Of a stretch of 62,705 bases of DNA, positions 7,379 through 16,844 are shown one piece after another (positions within the stretch are counted from its first letter, which is position 1; every line of letters begins with the position of its first letter). Under the pieces are notes generated by a model. It saw nothing but the letters and a program-made list of their open reading frames with translations. It was not told the origin of the DNA and did not search any database. Origin of the DNA: Nitrospirota bacterium (lineage in GTDB: Bacteria > Nitrospirota > JACRHL01); contig JAOUMB010000014.1 in assembly GCA_029881725.1 (NCBI GenBank), forward strand, positions 1 through 62,705. The letters are read 5' to 3'. Made by a program: the position numbers and the translations under genes.

Positions 7379-8545
7379 ATGTCCGATCCCGTTTTCAGGT
7401 CCACATCCGCGCTGTTTTCCGGCGCGCCGGTGCCCAGAACCTCCGGTGGGGCGCCGTTGCCCGGGCATTTTGCAAACGCGCCGATCCTGATTGTGGACGA
7501 TCAGCAGACCAACGTGGACATCCTGCGCCGCATGCTGGCGAACTATGGTCTGCTGAACCTGGACGCCACCACCGATTCCCGCGAGGTGGCCGACATGTAC
7601 CGTCGCAACCGGTACGACCTGGTCCTGCTCGACCTGCGCATGCCCCACCTGGACGGCTTTGAGGTGCTGGCCCAGCTGCGCGCCATCGAGGCCGAGGAGG
7701 AAACCACCAGCTATCTGCCGGTGCTGGTGGTGACCGCCCAGGACGATATGCCCACCCGCCTGCGGGCGCTCGAGGAGGGCGCGCAGGACTTTCTGATCAA
7801 GCCGTTCGTGCATGCGGAGGTATTCCGCCGGGTATGCAACATGCTCGAGGTGCGCCTGCTGCACAAGAACATGCGCGATCAGAACCGGGTGCTGGAAGCC
7901 CGCGTGCGGGAACGCACCCGCGAACTGCACGACACGCGGCTGGAAATCATTCGCCGGCTGGGCAAGGCGGTGGACTATCGCGATAACGAAACCGGCAACC
8001 ACGTGGTGCGCATGAGCCAGTATTGTGCCCGGCTGGCCATGGAAATCGGCTGGGATCCGGTGGAATGCGACCTGCTGCTCGATGCCAGCCCCATGCACGA
8101 CATTGGCAAGATCGGCATCCCCGACCGCATCCTGCTCAAACCGGGCAAGCTGGATGCGGAGGAGTGGGAAATCATGAAAACCCACACCACCATCGGCGCC
8201 AAGATCCTTGAAGGCCATCCTTCGGAGTTGTTGCGCATGGCCCACGACATTGCCCTCACCCACCACGAGTGGTGGGACGGCAATGGGTACCCCGCCGGAA
8301 TGGCCGGGCGGGACATCCCCCTGGCTGGACGCATTGTCTCTATATGCGACATGTTTGATGCGCTCTGTTCCGAGCGTCCCTATAAAAAAGCGTGGCCGGT
8401 GGATGAGGCGGTCGCCGAACTGAATGTCTGCGCCGGGCGGCAGCTGGATCCCTATCTGGTGGAGGCGTTTCAGGCCTGTCTTCCCGATATCAAGCGGGTG
8501 CAGGAGCACTACGCCGATCCGTCAGCGCACGCGAGGCCCGAATAA
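7379..8545 (+). CDS. Response regulator with HD-GYP c-di-GMP phosphodiesterase domain
   Basis: A 388-residue protein. A receiver domain (ILIVDDQQ, phospho-acceptor Asp85 in VLLDLRMP, conserved Lys in FLIKPF) is joined by a coiled helix to an HD-GYP domain. That domain has HD at residues 240-241 in MHDIGKIGIPD and HHEWWDGNGYP, the extended HD-GYP signature of enzymes that hydrolyse cyclic di-GMP. Phosphorylation of the receiver is expected to control activity. The architecture is the common RpfG-like one. The ATG at 7379 was chosen because it precedes the receiver domain directly; the longer frame from 7307 adds 24 unlikely residues. The divergent PilZ gene strengthens the c-di-GMP link. Confidence 0.93.
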   Translation: MSDPVFRSTSALFSGAPVPRTSGGAPLPGHFANAPILIVDDQQTNVDILRRMLANYGLLNLDATTDSREVADMYRRNRYDLVLLDLRMPHLDGFEVLAQLRAIEAEEETTSYLPVLVVTAQDDMPTRLRALEEGAQDFLIKPFVHAEVFRRVCNMLEVRLLHKNMRDQNRVLEARVRERTRELHDTRLEIIRRLGKAVDYRDNETGNHVVRMSQYCARLAMEIGWDPVECDLLLDASPMHDIGKIGIPDRILLKPGKLDAEEWEIMKTHTTIGAKILEGHPSELLRMAHDIALTHHEWWDGNGYPAGMAGRDIPLAGRIVSICDMFDALCSERPYKKAWPVDEAVAELNVCAGRQLDPYLVEAFQACLPDIKRVQEHYADPSAHARPE

Positions 8546-8591
8546 TCCGTTCCACCTCTCCCTCCCGGGAGTTGTGATATCCTTCCCGCCC

Positions 8592-9326
8592 ATGCGTGCC
8601 CTGTTCCTGTTGTTTTCAGTAATGCTCGTGGCCACCGGCTGCGCCCGCTTTCACGACGAATCGGCGAAGGAGTTGCGCGATGCCATGGGCATCGAGGTAA
8701 CCCCGGTGCATCTGATCGAGGGCGAGGCGCCCAAGATCAGCTATGCCGCCGAAGAGATCATGGCCCGCGCCGAGGGGCATTACGAAATGCGCCAGTTCGC
8801 GGAAGCGGTGGACGAATACGGCCGGTTTCTGGAACTGCATGCCACCCACCCCTGGGCCCCGTACGCGTTGCACCAGAAGGGCATGAGCTGGGCCCAGCAG
8901 TTCCGCTCCGCCGACCGGGATCCCACCATCCCGTTTCAGGCCCGGCGCAACTTCGAGGCGCTGCTGTCCAACTATCCCGGCAGCCCACCGGAATCCAAGG
9001 CCATGGAATGGCGCGCCTGGGCGGACAACCAGTTGGCCGCGCACGATCTGCACATTGCCCGCTTCTACCTGAAAACCGGTCGCACCGAAGCGGCCCTCTC
9101 CCGCCTGAACGAAATGCTGGCGGAATACCCGGAGTCGGATACCGCCGCCGAGGCGCGCTACGACCTGGGCCGGGCGCTGATCGCCGCCGGTCGCACGGAC
9201 GACGGCGCCGACACCCTGCGCGCCTTTTTAGCCTCCGGCGTGGGCACCAAAAAGCAACAGAAAAAGGCCCGGGAAGCCCTCGCCGGTTTGGGGGAGGCTC
9301 CCACCGCTGCGGACGACGAGGACTAG
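8592..9326 (+). CDS. bamD: BamD-like outer-membrane assembly lipoprotein with TPRs
   Basis: A 244-residue lipoprotein: signal peptide with lipobox ATGC (Cys at about residue 17), then TPR-like helical repeats. These include YEMRQFAEAVDEYGRFLELHATHPWAPYALHQKGMSW, FEALLSNYPGSPPESKAMEWRA and IARFYLKTGRTEAALSRLNEMLAEYPES. Spacing and sequence match the BamD/ComL family, the essential lipoprotein of the BAM complex that inserts beta-barrels into the outer membrane. BamD proteins are about 240-260 residues, so the length fits. The start at 8592 gives the signal peptide; the longer frame from 8424 overlaps the preceding gene. Low-complexity acidic residues end the protein. Confidence 0.85.
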   Translation: MRALFLLFSVMLVATGCARFHDESAKELRDAMGIEVTPVHLIEGEAPKISYAAEEIMARAEGHYEMRQFAEAVDEYGRFLELHATHPWAPYALHQKGMSWAQQFRSADRDPTIPFQARRNFEALLSNYPGSPPESKAMEWRAWADNQLAAHDLHIARFYLKTGRTEAALSRLNEMLAEYPESDTAAEARYDLGRALIAAGRTDDGADTLRAFLASGVGTKKQQKKAREALAGLGEAPTAADDED

Positions 9327-9329
9327 GCC

Positions 9330-9497
9330 GTGGCCCAGCTTGCCCGTCTGCTGCAAACCGCCGGGTTGTTCGTGGTTGGATCGGTGCTGGTGTTCAACCT
9401 GCGCCCGGAAGGCATCACCATGAACACCATGCTGCTGCTGGTCGCCTTCGGCGTTCTGCTGTTTATCCTCGGCACCACCCTACTCCAACGCCCCTGA
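9330..9497 (+). CDS. 55-residue two-helix membrane protein
   Basis: A GTG start 3 bp after the stop of the BamD-like gene opens a 55-residue frame: MAQLARLLQTAGLFVVGSVL, then NLRPEGITMN, then MLLLVAFGVLLFILGTTLLQ and RP. This is two hydrophobic helices with a short polar loop and clear coding sense. Tight spacing suggests translational coupling to bamD. No family is recognised. A small inner-membrane protein is the only supported description. Confidence 0.6.
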   Translation: MAQLARLLQTAGLFVVGSVLVFNLRPEGITMNTMLLLVAFGVLLFILGTTLLQRP

Positions 9498-9645
9498 CCC
9501 TGTTTGGAAGGGTGCGCTGGAAAGCAGCCCGGCCCCGACAAAATTCCCGGGAGGCTCAACACCCTCCCACCGGCAACACCGCGACAGCCCTTTTCAGCCC
9601 TTTTATGGCCGCGCGCAAGCACCCGTGCGCAGGCAGCGGGCGGAT

Positions 9646-10485
9646 TCAGCCGCCAGACACACTTCCGGAGCGGGCGCGGCGGGAAAACAGCTGCCACCAG
9701 GGCGATACCATCCACATGCGGGGAAATATCCGCATGTCAAAATCGCGGAACCCTTCCGGCCCACAGGACTTGAACAGGACCACCGCTTTCTCCAGCCGCT
9801 TCACAAAGCGGCCGATGGTGGGCGCGGGAAAGATATCGGAATGTTCCTTAATGCGGAAATACCCTTCCTCCAGTTGCTGGATGGCGAATTTTCCGTTCTC
9901 CACCTGATGCAGCGACACGGCAATCTGCATCATGCCGCGCAGCAGTTCCCTGCTCGGGCCCTGCTCCACCATCCAGCGCAGTTCCAGTAGCTTGTAGGCC
10001 TCCAGAAAGAGGCCGTTGTTATACAGGGCCGCATACTGATGACACAGGCGTGGCAGGCCGGGCTGCGGCAGGGAGCCTGGGTCAAACCACTCGGAGAGAA
10101 CCTGTTGATAGACCGTACACCGCTGTTTCAAAAAGGGCAGGTGCTCGCGCACGCCGTCAAACAGAGTCAGGTGTTGGTTGGGAGAGGTCCAGTCCACCCG
10201 TGCCAGTTCGTGTGGATCGGTCAATAGCTGGCCGTCGGCCAGGGCCACGGCAAAAACCGGCACCGTTTCCAGCAGCGAGGCGGGACCCCGACGATCGCCC
10301 TTGAGGTAATCAGGCAATCCGTTCCACTCGCGCGCCAGTTCCGACAACGGCATGGCATGTCCGCCCCCGGCGAGAAATGCGCTCAGCCAGCCAACCGGTG
10401 CCGCCTTTTCAGGGGTTTCCAGGGCGTGCACGATCATCCCGGTCATTACACCGCCCATGTCAAAGCTCATTTGGGGCAGACCCAC
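9646..10485 (-). CDS. DUF309-like protein of unknown function
   Basis: A 279-residue protein, no signal peptide or membrane helix. The segment around residues 165-215 (NNGLFLEAYKLLELRWM ... RELLRGMMQIAVSLHQVENGKFAIQQLEEGY) resembles the DUF309 helical fold, whose hallmark is an E-H-E-like helix followed by GLIQ and a small-helix repeat. The typical His of DUF309 (FWEAHE) is changed to FLEAYK. The N-terminal 130 residues are not recognised. It faces bamD and follows the dehydrogenase gene on the same strand with 23 bp between them, so the two may be co-transcribed. Confidence 0.7.
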   Translation of the reverse strand: MGLPQMSFDMGGVMTGMIVHALETPEKAAPVGWLSAFLAGGGHAMPLSELAREWNGLPDYLKGDRRGPASLLETVPVFAVALADGQLLTDPHELARVDWTSPNQHLTLFDGVREHLPFLKQRCTVYQQVLSEWFDPGSLPQPGLPRLCHQYAALYNNGLFLEAYKLLELRWMVEQGPSRELLRGMMQIAVSLHQVENGKFAIQQLEEGYFRIKEHSDIFPAPTIGRFVKRLEKAVVLFKSCGPEGFRDFDMRIFPRMWMVSPWWQLFSRRARSGSVSGG

Positions 10486-10508
10486 GGTTCCCTCCGTTTA
10501 CGGTCGTT

Positions 10509-11465
10509 TCACGCCACCCGGTTGGGGGGCGGCTTGTCTGCAAAAAAGGCGGTGAGATTCTCCACCACCATCATTCCCATGCGCGTCCGCGTTTCCCATG
10601 TGGCGCTGCCCAGATGCGGGGCCACCACCACGTTGGGGAAATCCAGCAGACGCGGATTCACCCGCGGTTCTCCGGTGAACACATCCAGACCGGCCCCCCC
10701 CAGATGCCCTTCGGCCAGGGCGGCAATCATGGCCTCCTCGTCCACCACCTCCCCACGGGCGGTGTTAATCAGGATGGCGCCCGGCCGCATCCGTCCGAAC
10801 GCCCCCGCGTCCAGCAACCCTCGGGTTTCCGGGGTAAGCGGACAGTGCAACGAAATAAAATCACTCTCCGCCAACAGGGCGTCCAGCGACACCTGACGCG
10901 CATCCAGCGCCGCCACCGCACCCGGATCGGCCGGGCGGCGCCCCATGTAGACCACCTCCATGCCAAATCCACGCGCGCGCCGCGCCATGGCCTGACCAAT
11001 GCGACCCAGACCCACAATGCCCAAGGTGCGCCCGGTCAGTTCCCGGCCGGGCATCAGGGTCGGGCCCCACCCGTTCCAAGCCCCGGAGCGCACAAAACGG
11101 TCGCCTTCCACCAGCCGTCTGGCCACTGCCAGCAGCAACCCGAAGGCCAGATCCGCCGTGGCGTCGGTCAGCACACCGGGGGTGTTGGTCACCGTCACAC
11201 CCAGGCGGCGGGCCGCCTCCAAATCCACGTTGTCGGTCCCCGCCGCATAGTTGGCGACGATTCGCGGACCCGCCTGAAGCACCGCTTCGCTTACCCGGTC
11301 GGTGAGCATGGTCACCAGCCCATCGCACCCGGCGGCCGCGGCCAGCAGTTCATCCGGCGCCAGCGGCCCCATGTCGGACGCCGGCCACACAGGCGCAAAC
11401 CGCTCCACCAGGGCCACGGAGACCGGCTCCGGCACCGCACGGGTAATAAAAATTCGAGGCTTCAC
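10509..11465 (-). CDS. D-2-hydroxyacid dehydrogenase (glyoxylate/hydroxypyruvate reductase type)
   Basis: A 318-residue NAD(P)-dependent enzyme of the D-isomer-specific 2-hydroxyacid dehydrogenase family, which interconverts 2-oxo acids and D-2-hydroxy acids. The nucleotide-binding motif GRTLGIVGLGRIGQAMA and the signature blocks INTARGEVVDEEAM and VVAPHLGSATWETR are present, including the catalytic Arg, Glu and His expected in these blocks. The closest functional groups are glyoxylate, hydroxypyruvate or 2-ketogluconate reductases; the substrate cannot be chosen from sequence. I chose the GTG at 11465, which gives VKPRIFITRAVPEP, the normal N-terminus. The open frame extends to 11579. Confidence 0.92.
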   Translation of the reverse strand: MKPRIFITRAVPEPVSVALVERFAPVWPASDMGPLAPDELLAAAAGCDGLVTMLTDRVSEAVLQAGPRIVANYAAGTDNVDLEAARRLGVTVTNTPGVLTDATADLAFGLLLAVARRLVEGDRFVRSGAWNGWGPTLMPGRELTGRTLGIVGLGRIGQAMARRARGFGMEVVYMGRRPADPGAVAALDARQVSLDALLAESDFISLHCPLTPETRGLLDAGAFGRMRPGAILINTARGEVVDEEAMIAALAEGHLGGAGLDVFTGEPRVNPRLLDFPNVVVAPHLGSATWETRTRMGMMVVENLTAFFADKPPPNRVA

Positions 11466-11713
11466 GTCCCGGCTCCCGACCCGACGATGGACTGCCTGCA
11501 CTTGCGGGAAACCGGATCCCCTCTCCGGCTGTCCCCTCACACCTTTTTTTAGTATATGCGCCAAAAACGGCACGGTCATCCCCCAAAGGCAGGATTTCTA
11601 TTGAATCCCGACCGGAGAAGACGGTTTGGAGGCCGAACCCACCCCATGCGATACTACGCAATCGGGCCGGTCAGGATCATTCCCCCGGCTGGATGGGGCC
11701 GCTGATACGGAAT

Positions 11714-13402
11714 ATGCAACGCGTTATTTTCATTTGTTTTTTAGCCATCCTGCCGGTGATTTTCATCACTCCGGCAGGGGCGGCGTCCGACCCCCCCAAG
11801 GCGCAGTTGTTGCGTCTGGAGGAAAAAGTGCGCAACGCCGCCGACAGCCGCCTGACCGGGGTACCGGGGAGGCCGGTACTGGTGCTGGCCTGTTCCGGGT
11901 CCACATGCGGGGAAAACCACCGGGCCCAGGTGCCGGGTGCCCCCAACCGGGATGTGGCCGCGCTGGGCACCACCCTGGCCGCCGGGGGCTGGCTGGTCCT
12001 GGCGGTGGACGGCAAGCCCGGCGACCCGGTTACCGTCACCTGGACCCGCGGCGGCAGTACCGCGACCATTGAGGCGCGGTTGCCACCGGCGGGAAGCGTG
12101 ACCATGGTCGATCAGACCGGCGACGGGCCGGTTACCCGGCAGGAAGTTCCCGGCCCCGAGCACCGGCGGCGGGTAGCCGTGGGCCTGCGGGCGGTGGGTG
12201 ACCTGCTGGGAGCCATCGGTGTATTGCAGGGAGCCGAAGGGCTCACCCCGTCGGACCGTCTGTTGCTGGCCGACCTGTATCTGCAGGCGGACCTGCCCAA
12301 GTTGGCGGATGGCCTGTACCGGGAGTTGGACGCGGTCGCCGCGCACCGTGCTGCCGCCCGCCTGGGGCGCGCACGGGTTGCGCTGGCGCTGGGCGATGCG
12401 AACACCGCGCGCAAGCGGCTCGACAGTCTGGCCCTGAAGCGCGACCATCCGCTGGCCGCCGAGGCCGACGTGGTGCGGGTGGCGGCGCTGCGCCGTACCG
12501 AAGTGGCGGAGGACCTGATTCAGGCGCTACCTGCCGGGGGGAATCCGTTCGTGCATGCGGCGCGGGCCCAAACTTACCTTTCCGTGGGCGACACCTTCTC
12601 CGCCATCAACGAGTTTGACGAGGCGGCCCGGCTGGCCGTGACCAACGACCCGGAGGTGGTCTCCCTGCGCCAACGGGCACTGCTGGCGTCCGCTTCCCTC
12701 TACGCGGATCAGGGGCGTGTGGGCGAAGCCCTGACCCGCTTCGACCGGCTGGACAACGGGCCACTGGCGGATCGGGTCCGCTTCGGTCGCGCGCTGGCCT
12801 TCTTCCGCGCCGGAGATCTCATCAAGACCGTGGCCGAAATCGACACCCTGGAGCGTACCCATCCAGCCAGCGCGTGGCTTCCGGAGGCCCGACTGATGCG
12901 CGGCGACGCCTACCGGAAACTGGCCGCCACCCATCAGGCGGTGGGCGAGTACCGCAAGGCGCTGGCCGCATTCCGCAAGTGGGACACGGAACTGGACACC
13001 CTGCTCACCGAAGTGGCCACCGGGCCGTTCGTTCGCGGCCTCACCGGGCGCCTGTTCGGAGGCGGTGTCACCGGTGCCGCAGCAGACCCGCCCCGAGATC
13101 GCGCGGTGCAGGTACTGTTACGCACTCCCGGCATGGCCGACATCGTTGCCGACCATCGTCAGATGGCCTTTACCGTGGCCCGGCTTGAGCGGCTGGAAGG
13201 GGTGTCCGGCCAGTTGGGCAATTCGCTCCAGGCGTTGCGTGCCGGTCTGGAGGAAGCCGCCCGGGAGCAGGTCCGGGTGGCCCTGGTAAACGAACAGGAG
13301 CGCATTGGTGATCTGGCCATCGCCGCCAGCGTCGGCATGACCCAAACCATTCTGTTCGACCGCTCCGGTGGCCGGGGACTGGTATTCGAGGATGCGCCAT
13401 GA
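11714..13402 (+). CDS. Exported TPR protein, first gene of the AgmX/TolA-like operon
   Basis: A 562-residue protein with an N-terminal signal peptide (MQRVIFICFLAILPVIFI ... AGAA). Helical TPR-type repeats run from about residue 150 to 440 (for example VGDTFSAINEFDEAARLA, YADQGRVGEALTRFDRLD, GDAYRKLAATHQAVGEYRKALAAFRKW). The N-terminal 110 residues look like a beta-rich domain. Its stop overlaps the start of the next gene (ATGA), and the whole run to 18617 is tightly packed. This suggests a periplasmic scaffold working with the large TPR lipoprotein and the TolA-like protein. No enzyme motif is visible. The start at 11714 was chosen for the signal peptide; a frame from 11693 exists. Confidence 0.85.
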   Translation: MQRVIFICFLAILPVIFITPAGAASDPPKAQLLRLEEKVRNAADSRLTGVPGRPVLVLACSGSTCGENHRAQVPGAPNRDVAALGTTLAAGGWLVLAVDGKPGDPVTVTWTRGGSTATIEARLPPAGSVTMVDQTGDGPVTRQEVPGPEHRRRVAVGLRAVGDLLGAIGVLQGAEGLTPSDRLLLADLYLQADLPKLADGLYRELDAVAAHRAAARLGRARVALALGDANTARKRLDSLALKRDHPLAAEADVVRVAALRRTEVAEDLIQALPAGGNPFVHAARAQTYLSVGDTFSAINEFDEAARLAVTNDPEVVSLRQRALLASASLYADQGRVGEALTRFDRLDNGPLADRVRFGRALAFFRAGDLIKTVAEIDTLERTHPASAWLPEARLMRGDAYRKLAATHQAVGEYRKALAAFRKWDTELDTLLTEVATGPFVRGLTGRLFGGGVTGAAADPPRDRAVQVLLRTPGMADIVADHRQMAFTVARLERLEGVSGQLGNSLQALRAGLEEAAREQVRVALVNEQERIGDLAIAASVGMTQTILFDRSGGRGLVFEDAP

Positions 13403-13524
13403 GCCGCACCGACACCAACGGACGCCACCTGCTCATTCTGTTCATCCGCGCCGCCGCGCTGGTGATTCTGGCGGCCAATCTGTATTACCGGTCGGTACGC
13501 GGCTGGGTGGGGCCCGGCGTATGA
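13399..13524 (+). CDS. 41-residue single-helix membrane protein
   Basis: ATG at 13399 overlaps the previous stop (ATGA), and its own stop overlaps the next start (ATGA). The frame encodes MSRTDTNGRH, a hydrophobic helix LLILFIRAAALVILAANLYY, and RSVRGWVGPGV. The double overlap is strong evidence for translation. It looks like a small bitopic inner-membrane protein, perhaps a structural subunit of the envelope complex. No homologue is recognised. Confidence 0.65.
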   Translation: MSRTDTNGRHLLILFIRAAALVILAANLYYRSVRGWVGPGV

Positions 13525-16500
13525 ACCGCGCATCCCTGCTGATCGCCGCCGGGTTGCTGGCCGCCACCGCCGTCGCTGGCTGCGCCTCGGGTAGTTCCGG
13601 GGTGGACCGGGCCGAGGTGAACCGCATCGTCGGCACCGTTCTGTCCGGTCAGGCCGCCGCCGACCCGCGCGAGAAACTTGCGGCACTGGCGGAACTGGAG
13701 GCATTTTTAACCACCACCCCCCATCACAGCGAGCGCTTGGCGCGGGTGCTTACCCAACTGGCGGACCTGTATCGCGAAGTCGAAACCCGCACCCACGAGC
13801 AGGCCCTGGCGCGCCATACCGGCCCGGGCGATCCACCCAGGGCCGATCATCACCGATCCCTGGCCCTGTATAACAAGGTGCTGTCCGATTATCCGGAGCG
13901 CCGCGGCAACCACGTTATTTATTACCAGATGGCCCGTTCCTACGAAGCCATGGGCGAGCCGCGCCTGCAGCGCCACACCCTGGAAGCGTTTCTGAAAATC
14001 GTTCCGCGCGGTCCGGACGCCACCGAGGTTCGCTACCGGTTGGGGGAACTGGCTTTCAGCGACGGCCGTTTCCACCGTGCCGCAGAGCACTACGCCGAGG
14101 TGCTCAAGGATCCCGCAGCAGACCGGCAGCTCCGGGATTTTTCGGCCTACAAACGGGCCTGGGCGCTGTACCTGGCCCCCGACTACCCGATGGCGGTTCC
14201 GGCCGCCGTGGCTTTTCTGGACGAAAAGCAGGTCACCTTCAACCACCGCAGGGTGCTGGACAGCCAAACCATGCCGGAGCCCGACTGGGAACGGGTGCGC
14301 GAGGTGAACGGCCTTTTGGCGCGCATGCTCTACGATCAGGGGGGAGTGGCCGCCCTGCGCCGCGCCATCCCGGAAGACCGCGATTACCTGCACATGGTCT
14401 ATGCCAAGCTGGGCGAAGCCACCGCAACCTACAAAAATTCCCTGGCCGCCGTGCCGGTGTATGAGGATTTTTTAGCGCGCCACCCGAACAGTGCGGAGGC
14501 ACCCCGGTTCATCGAGTACATGGTGGACCGCTACACTGAGTCCCAGGACTTGGAAGCCGCCATCGCGGCCCGCCAGCGGCTGGTGGATCGCTACGGCCCC
14601 GGCACCGGCTGGTGGGACCGGCAGGACGCGGCCACCCGCCGCCGTTTTCTGCCGGTAGTCCGCGAGACCGCCTTCAAACTGGCTCGGCACTACCACTCGG
14701 TGGCCCAGGAAACGTCGCAGCCCGCCGACTACCGGCGCGCCACCTCCGCCTACCGGGAATTCATAAAGCGCTTCGAGGACAGCCGCGAGGCCCCGGAGGC
14801 GGCCTTTCTGCTGGGTGAAGTGCTGTTCGACGCCGGCGACTTCCCGGCCGCCGCCGAGGCCTATGCCCGTTCGGCCTACGGCTTTACCGTACACCAGCGC
14901 GCCGCCGAGGCCGCCTATGCCGCCGTATACGCCCGCGAACAGGCCCTGAAAAACCTCACCGTGGACGATACCGCCTATGGGCCGCGCCTGCACCTGTTGG
15001 TGGAGGCCTTTAACCAATTGGTGGAAAAATTCCCCCGCGAGGAGCGTCTCCCCGCCGCCTACGAGCGGGTGGCCGCGCTGCTGTTCACCACCCGCGACTA
15101 CGTGCGTCTGTATGACGTGTCGGACCGGGTGGTGCGCTTCGGCCCGCGCTCCCGCAAACTGCACGCCAAGGCATGGCGTGCCCTGGGTGAAGCCGCGCTG
15201 GAAACCGGACGCCAGGATCAGGCGGACGCGGCCTTCCGTCAGGCCATCTCCTACCTGGCGGACAACCCGGTGGAACTGGCGGAGGTCAAAAAGCTGCTGG
15301 CCGCCAACGCTATCTCCATGGCCCGCAACGGCACCGGCGACCAGCAAACCGCCCTGGCCCTGCTGGACGCAGCCAAATCACTGCCCGGGGACGATCCGCT
15401 GGCCCAGTCGGCGCGGGTGGACGCGGGACTGGCCTGGCTGAGCGCCGGGGAGTTCGGACAGGCATTGGCGGTGTTCCAGTCGTTCATTACCGCCTACCCC
15501 GATTCCGAGCACCGGGACCGGGTGGCACTGGCGGTGCTGAACGTGGGAGAACGGGCGCTGGAGGCGGGACAGCCCGACACCGCGCGCCGTGCCTGGGCCC
15601 GTTACCGGCAGTGGTTCGCCGGCATCTGGCCGGAGCGGGACATGGCCATCGCCCGCCTTGAGGGCCGCGCGCACATGGAGGCCGGAAATCTGGACGCCGC
15701 CGACCGGGCCTATACTCAGTCCATCGCGATTCACCGGGAGCACTCCGGGCAGGCGCCGGAGGAGATGATCGATCTGCTGGCGGGGATCCGTTACAAACGA
15801 GCCGTCGCCAAATCCGAAGCGGGTCGTCATCGGGACGCAGCGGACCTGTACGAGGGAGTCGCGGATCAACTGCCGGAATCGAGAGTGGTGCCCAATGCCC
15901 TGTTCGCGGCCATTTCGGCGCGGGAGGCCGCTGGGGATGCCACGGGGGCCGTGGCCACGGCGGACCGCCTGTTGCACGACTACCCCCACGCCCCGGAAGC
16001 CGCTGCAGTACAGGAGCGTCTGGGGGAACTGCTGCTGGCCGCCAAACGGCCGGTGGATGCCGGACTCCATTATCAGGCGCGCGCCGCCAACCGTCCGGAC
16101 GCGGAAGCTGCCGGCAACCTGCTGCGCGCCACCGAGATTTTTGAACAGGCCGGGGAGGGGCCCTCGGCTGCCGCCGCCATGATGATCCTGCGTGACCGCA
16201 GCGAGGTCGGCAGCGACCCGTGGGTGGCCGCCCACCGGGAGATGGCCCTGCTGGAATTGACCGGAAACCGCTCCGAGCCGAAACCGGGAAGCCCCGATGC
16301 GGCCAAACTGGAAACCCGTCTGCTGGATGACCTGATGCCTTTGGCAGAGGCCGACGAACTGGATGGCAACGGGCGGCGCATGGCAGCGGAAATCCTCCTC
16401 GCCCGCGCCGGTCAGGAACGCGCCCGCTACGATGCGGTGCGGTTGGTTCCGCCGTTGGAGGAAAACCTGGACGCCAAGCGCATCGCACTCAAAACCGCCA

Positions 16501-16844
16501 TCGCGGCCTTCACCGAGGCGCGCGGACTGCGCTCCCGCGATGTGTCCCTGAATGCCACCCGCCAGATCGGCGAGATGTTCGAGGCCTTCGCGGAGGCCCT
16601 GCTGAATTCGCCGCCCCCGGCCAGCCTGACCGAAACCCAGGTGGCCATTTATCAAAAGGCGGTGGCCAAAAAGGCCCGCCCCTACCAGTCCCGCGCCATC
16701 CAGACCCACGAGGAAAACCTGAAGCGCGCCCGCGAGGGAATCGTAAACGCGGACGTGGAAGCCAGCCTCGCCGCGCTGGGGCGCCTTGATCCGGAATGGT
16801 ATGATCGCCCGGAAATTTCCATGCAGCCTGTTTATGTTCCGTAA
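13521..16844 (+). CDS. Very large TPR lipoprotein of the AgmX/TolA-like operon
   Basis: A 1107-residue lipoprotein: signal peptide MNRASLLIAAGLLAATAVAGC with lipobox VAGC (Cys at residue 21). The remainder is almost entirely TPR-like helical hairpins (for example HVIYYQMARSYEAMGEPRLQ, SAYREFIKRFEDSREAPEAAF, ALAVFQSFITAYPDSEHRD, VATADRLLHDYPHAPEAAA). It probably forms a long superhelical scaffold anchored to the inner or outer membrane. The start is fixed by the ATGA overlap with the 41-residue gene and by the lipobox; the open frame begins at 13368. Its 3' end overlaps the next gene by 11 bp. In Myxococcus, large TPR proteins accompany AgmX/PglI-type proteins in gliding machinery. Shared function here is inference. 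Confidence 0.87.
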   Translation: MNRASLLIAAGLLAATAVAGCASGSSGVDRAEVNRIVGTVLSGQAAADPREKLAALAELEAFLTTTPHHSERLARVLTQLADLYREVETRTHEQALARHTGPGDPPRADHHRSLALYNKVLSDYPERRGNHVIYYQMARSYEAMGEPRLQRHTLEAFLKIVPRGPDATEVRYRLGELAFSDGRFHRAAEHYAEVLKDPAADRQLRDFSAYKRAWALYLAPDYPMAVPAAVAFLDEKQVTFNHRRVLDSQTMPEPDWERVREVNGLLARMLYDQGGVAALRRAIPEDRDYLHMVYAKLGEATATYKNSLAAVPVYEDFLARHPNSAEAPRFIEYMVDRYTESQDLEAAIAARQRLVDRYGPGTGWWDRQDAATRRRFLPVVRETAFKLARHYHSVAQETSQPADYRRATSAYREFIKRFEDSREAPEAAFLLGEVLFDAGDFPAAAEAYARSAYGFTVHQRAAEAAYAAVYAREQALKNLTVDDTAYGPRLHLLVEAFNQLVEKFPREERLPAAYERVAALLFTTRDYVRLYDVSDRVVRFGPRSRKLHAKAWRALGEAALETGRQDQADAAFRQAISYLADNPVELAEVKKLLAANAISMARNGTGDQQTALALLDAAKSLPGDDPLAQSARVDAGLAWLSAGEFGQALAVFQSFITAYPDSEHRDRVALAVLNVGERALEAGQPDTARRAWARYRQWFAGIWPERDMAIARLEGRAHMEAGNLDAADRAYTQSIAIHREHSGQAPEEMIDLLAGIRYKRAVAKSEAGRHRDAADLYEGVADQLPESRVVPNALFAAISAREAAGDATGAVATADRLLHDYPHAPEAAAVQERLGELLLAAKRPVDAGLHYQARAANRPDAEAAGNLLRATEIFEQAGEGPSAAAAMMILRDRSEVGSDPWVAAHREMALLELTGNRSEPKPGSPDAAKLETRLLDDLMPLAEADELDGNGRRMAAEILLARAGQERARYDAVRLVPPLEENLDAKRIALKTAIAAFTEARGLRSRDVSLNATRQIGEMFEAFAEALLNSPPPASLTETQVAIYQKAVAKKARPYQSRAIQTHEENLKRAREGIVNADVEASLAALGRLDPEWYDRPEISMQPVYVP

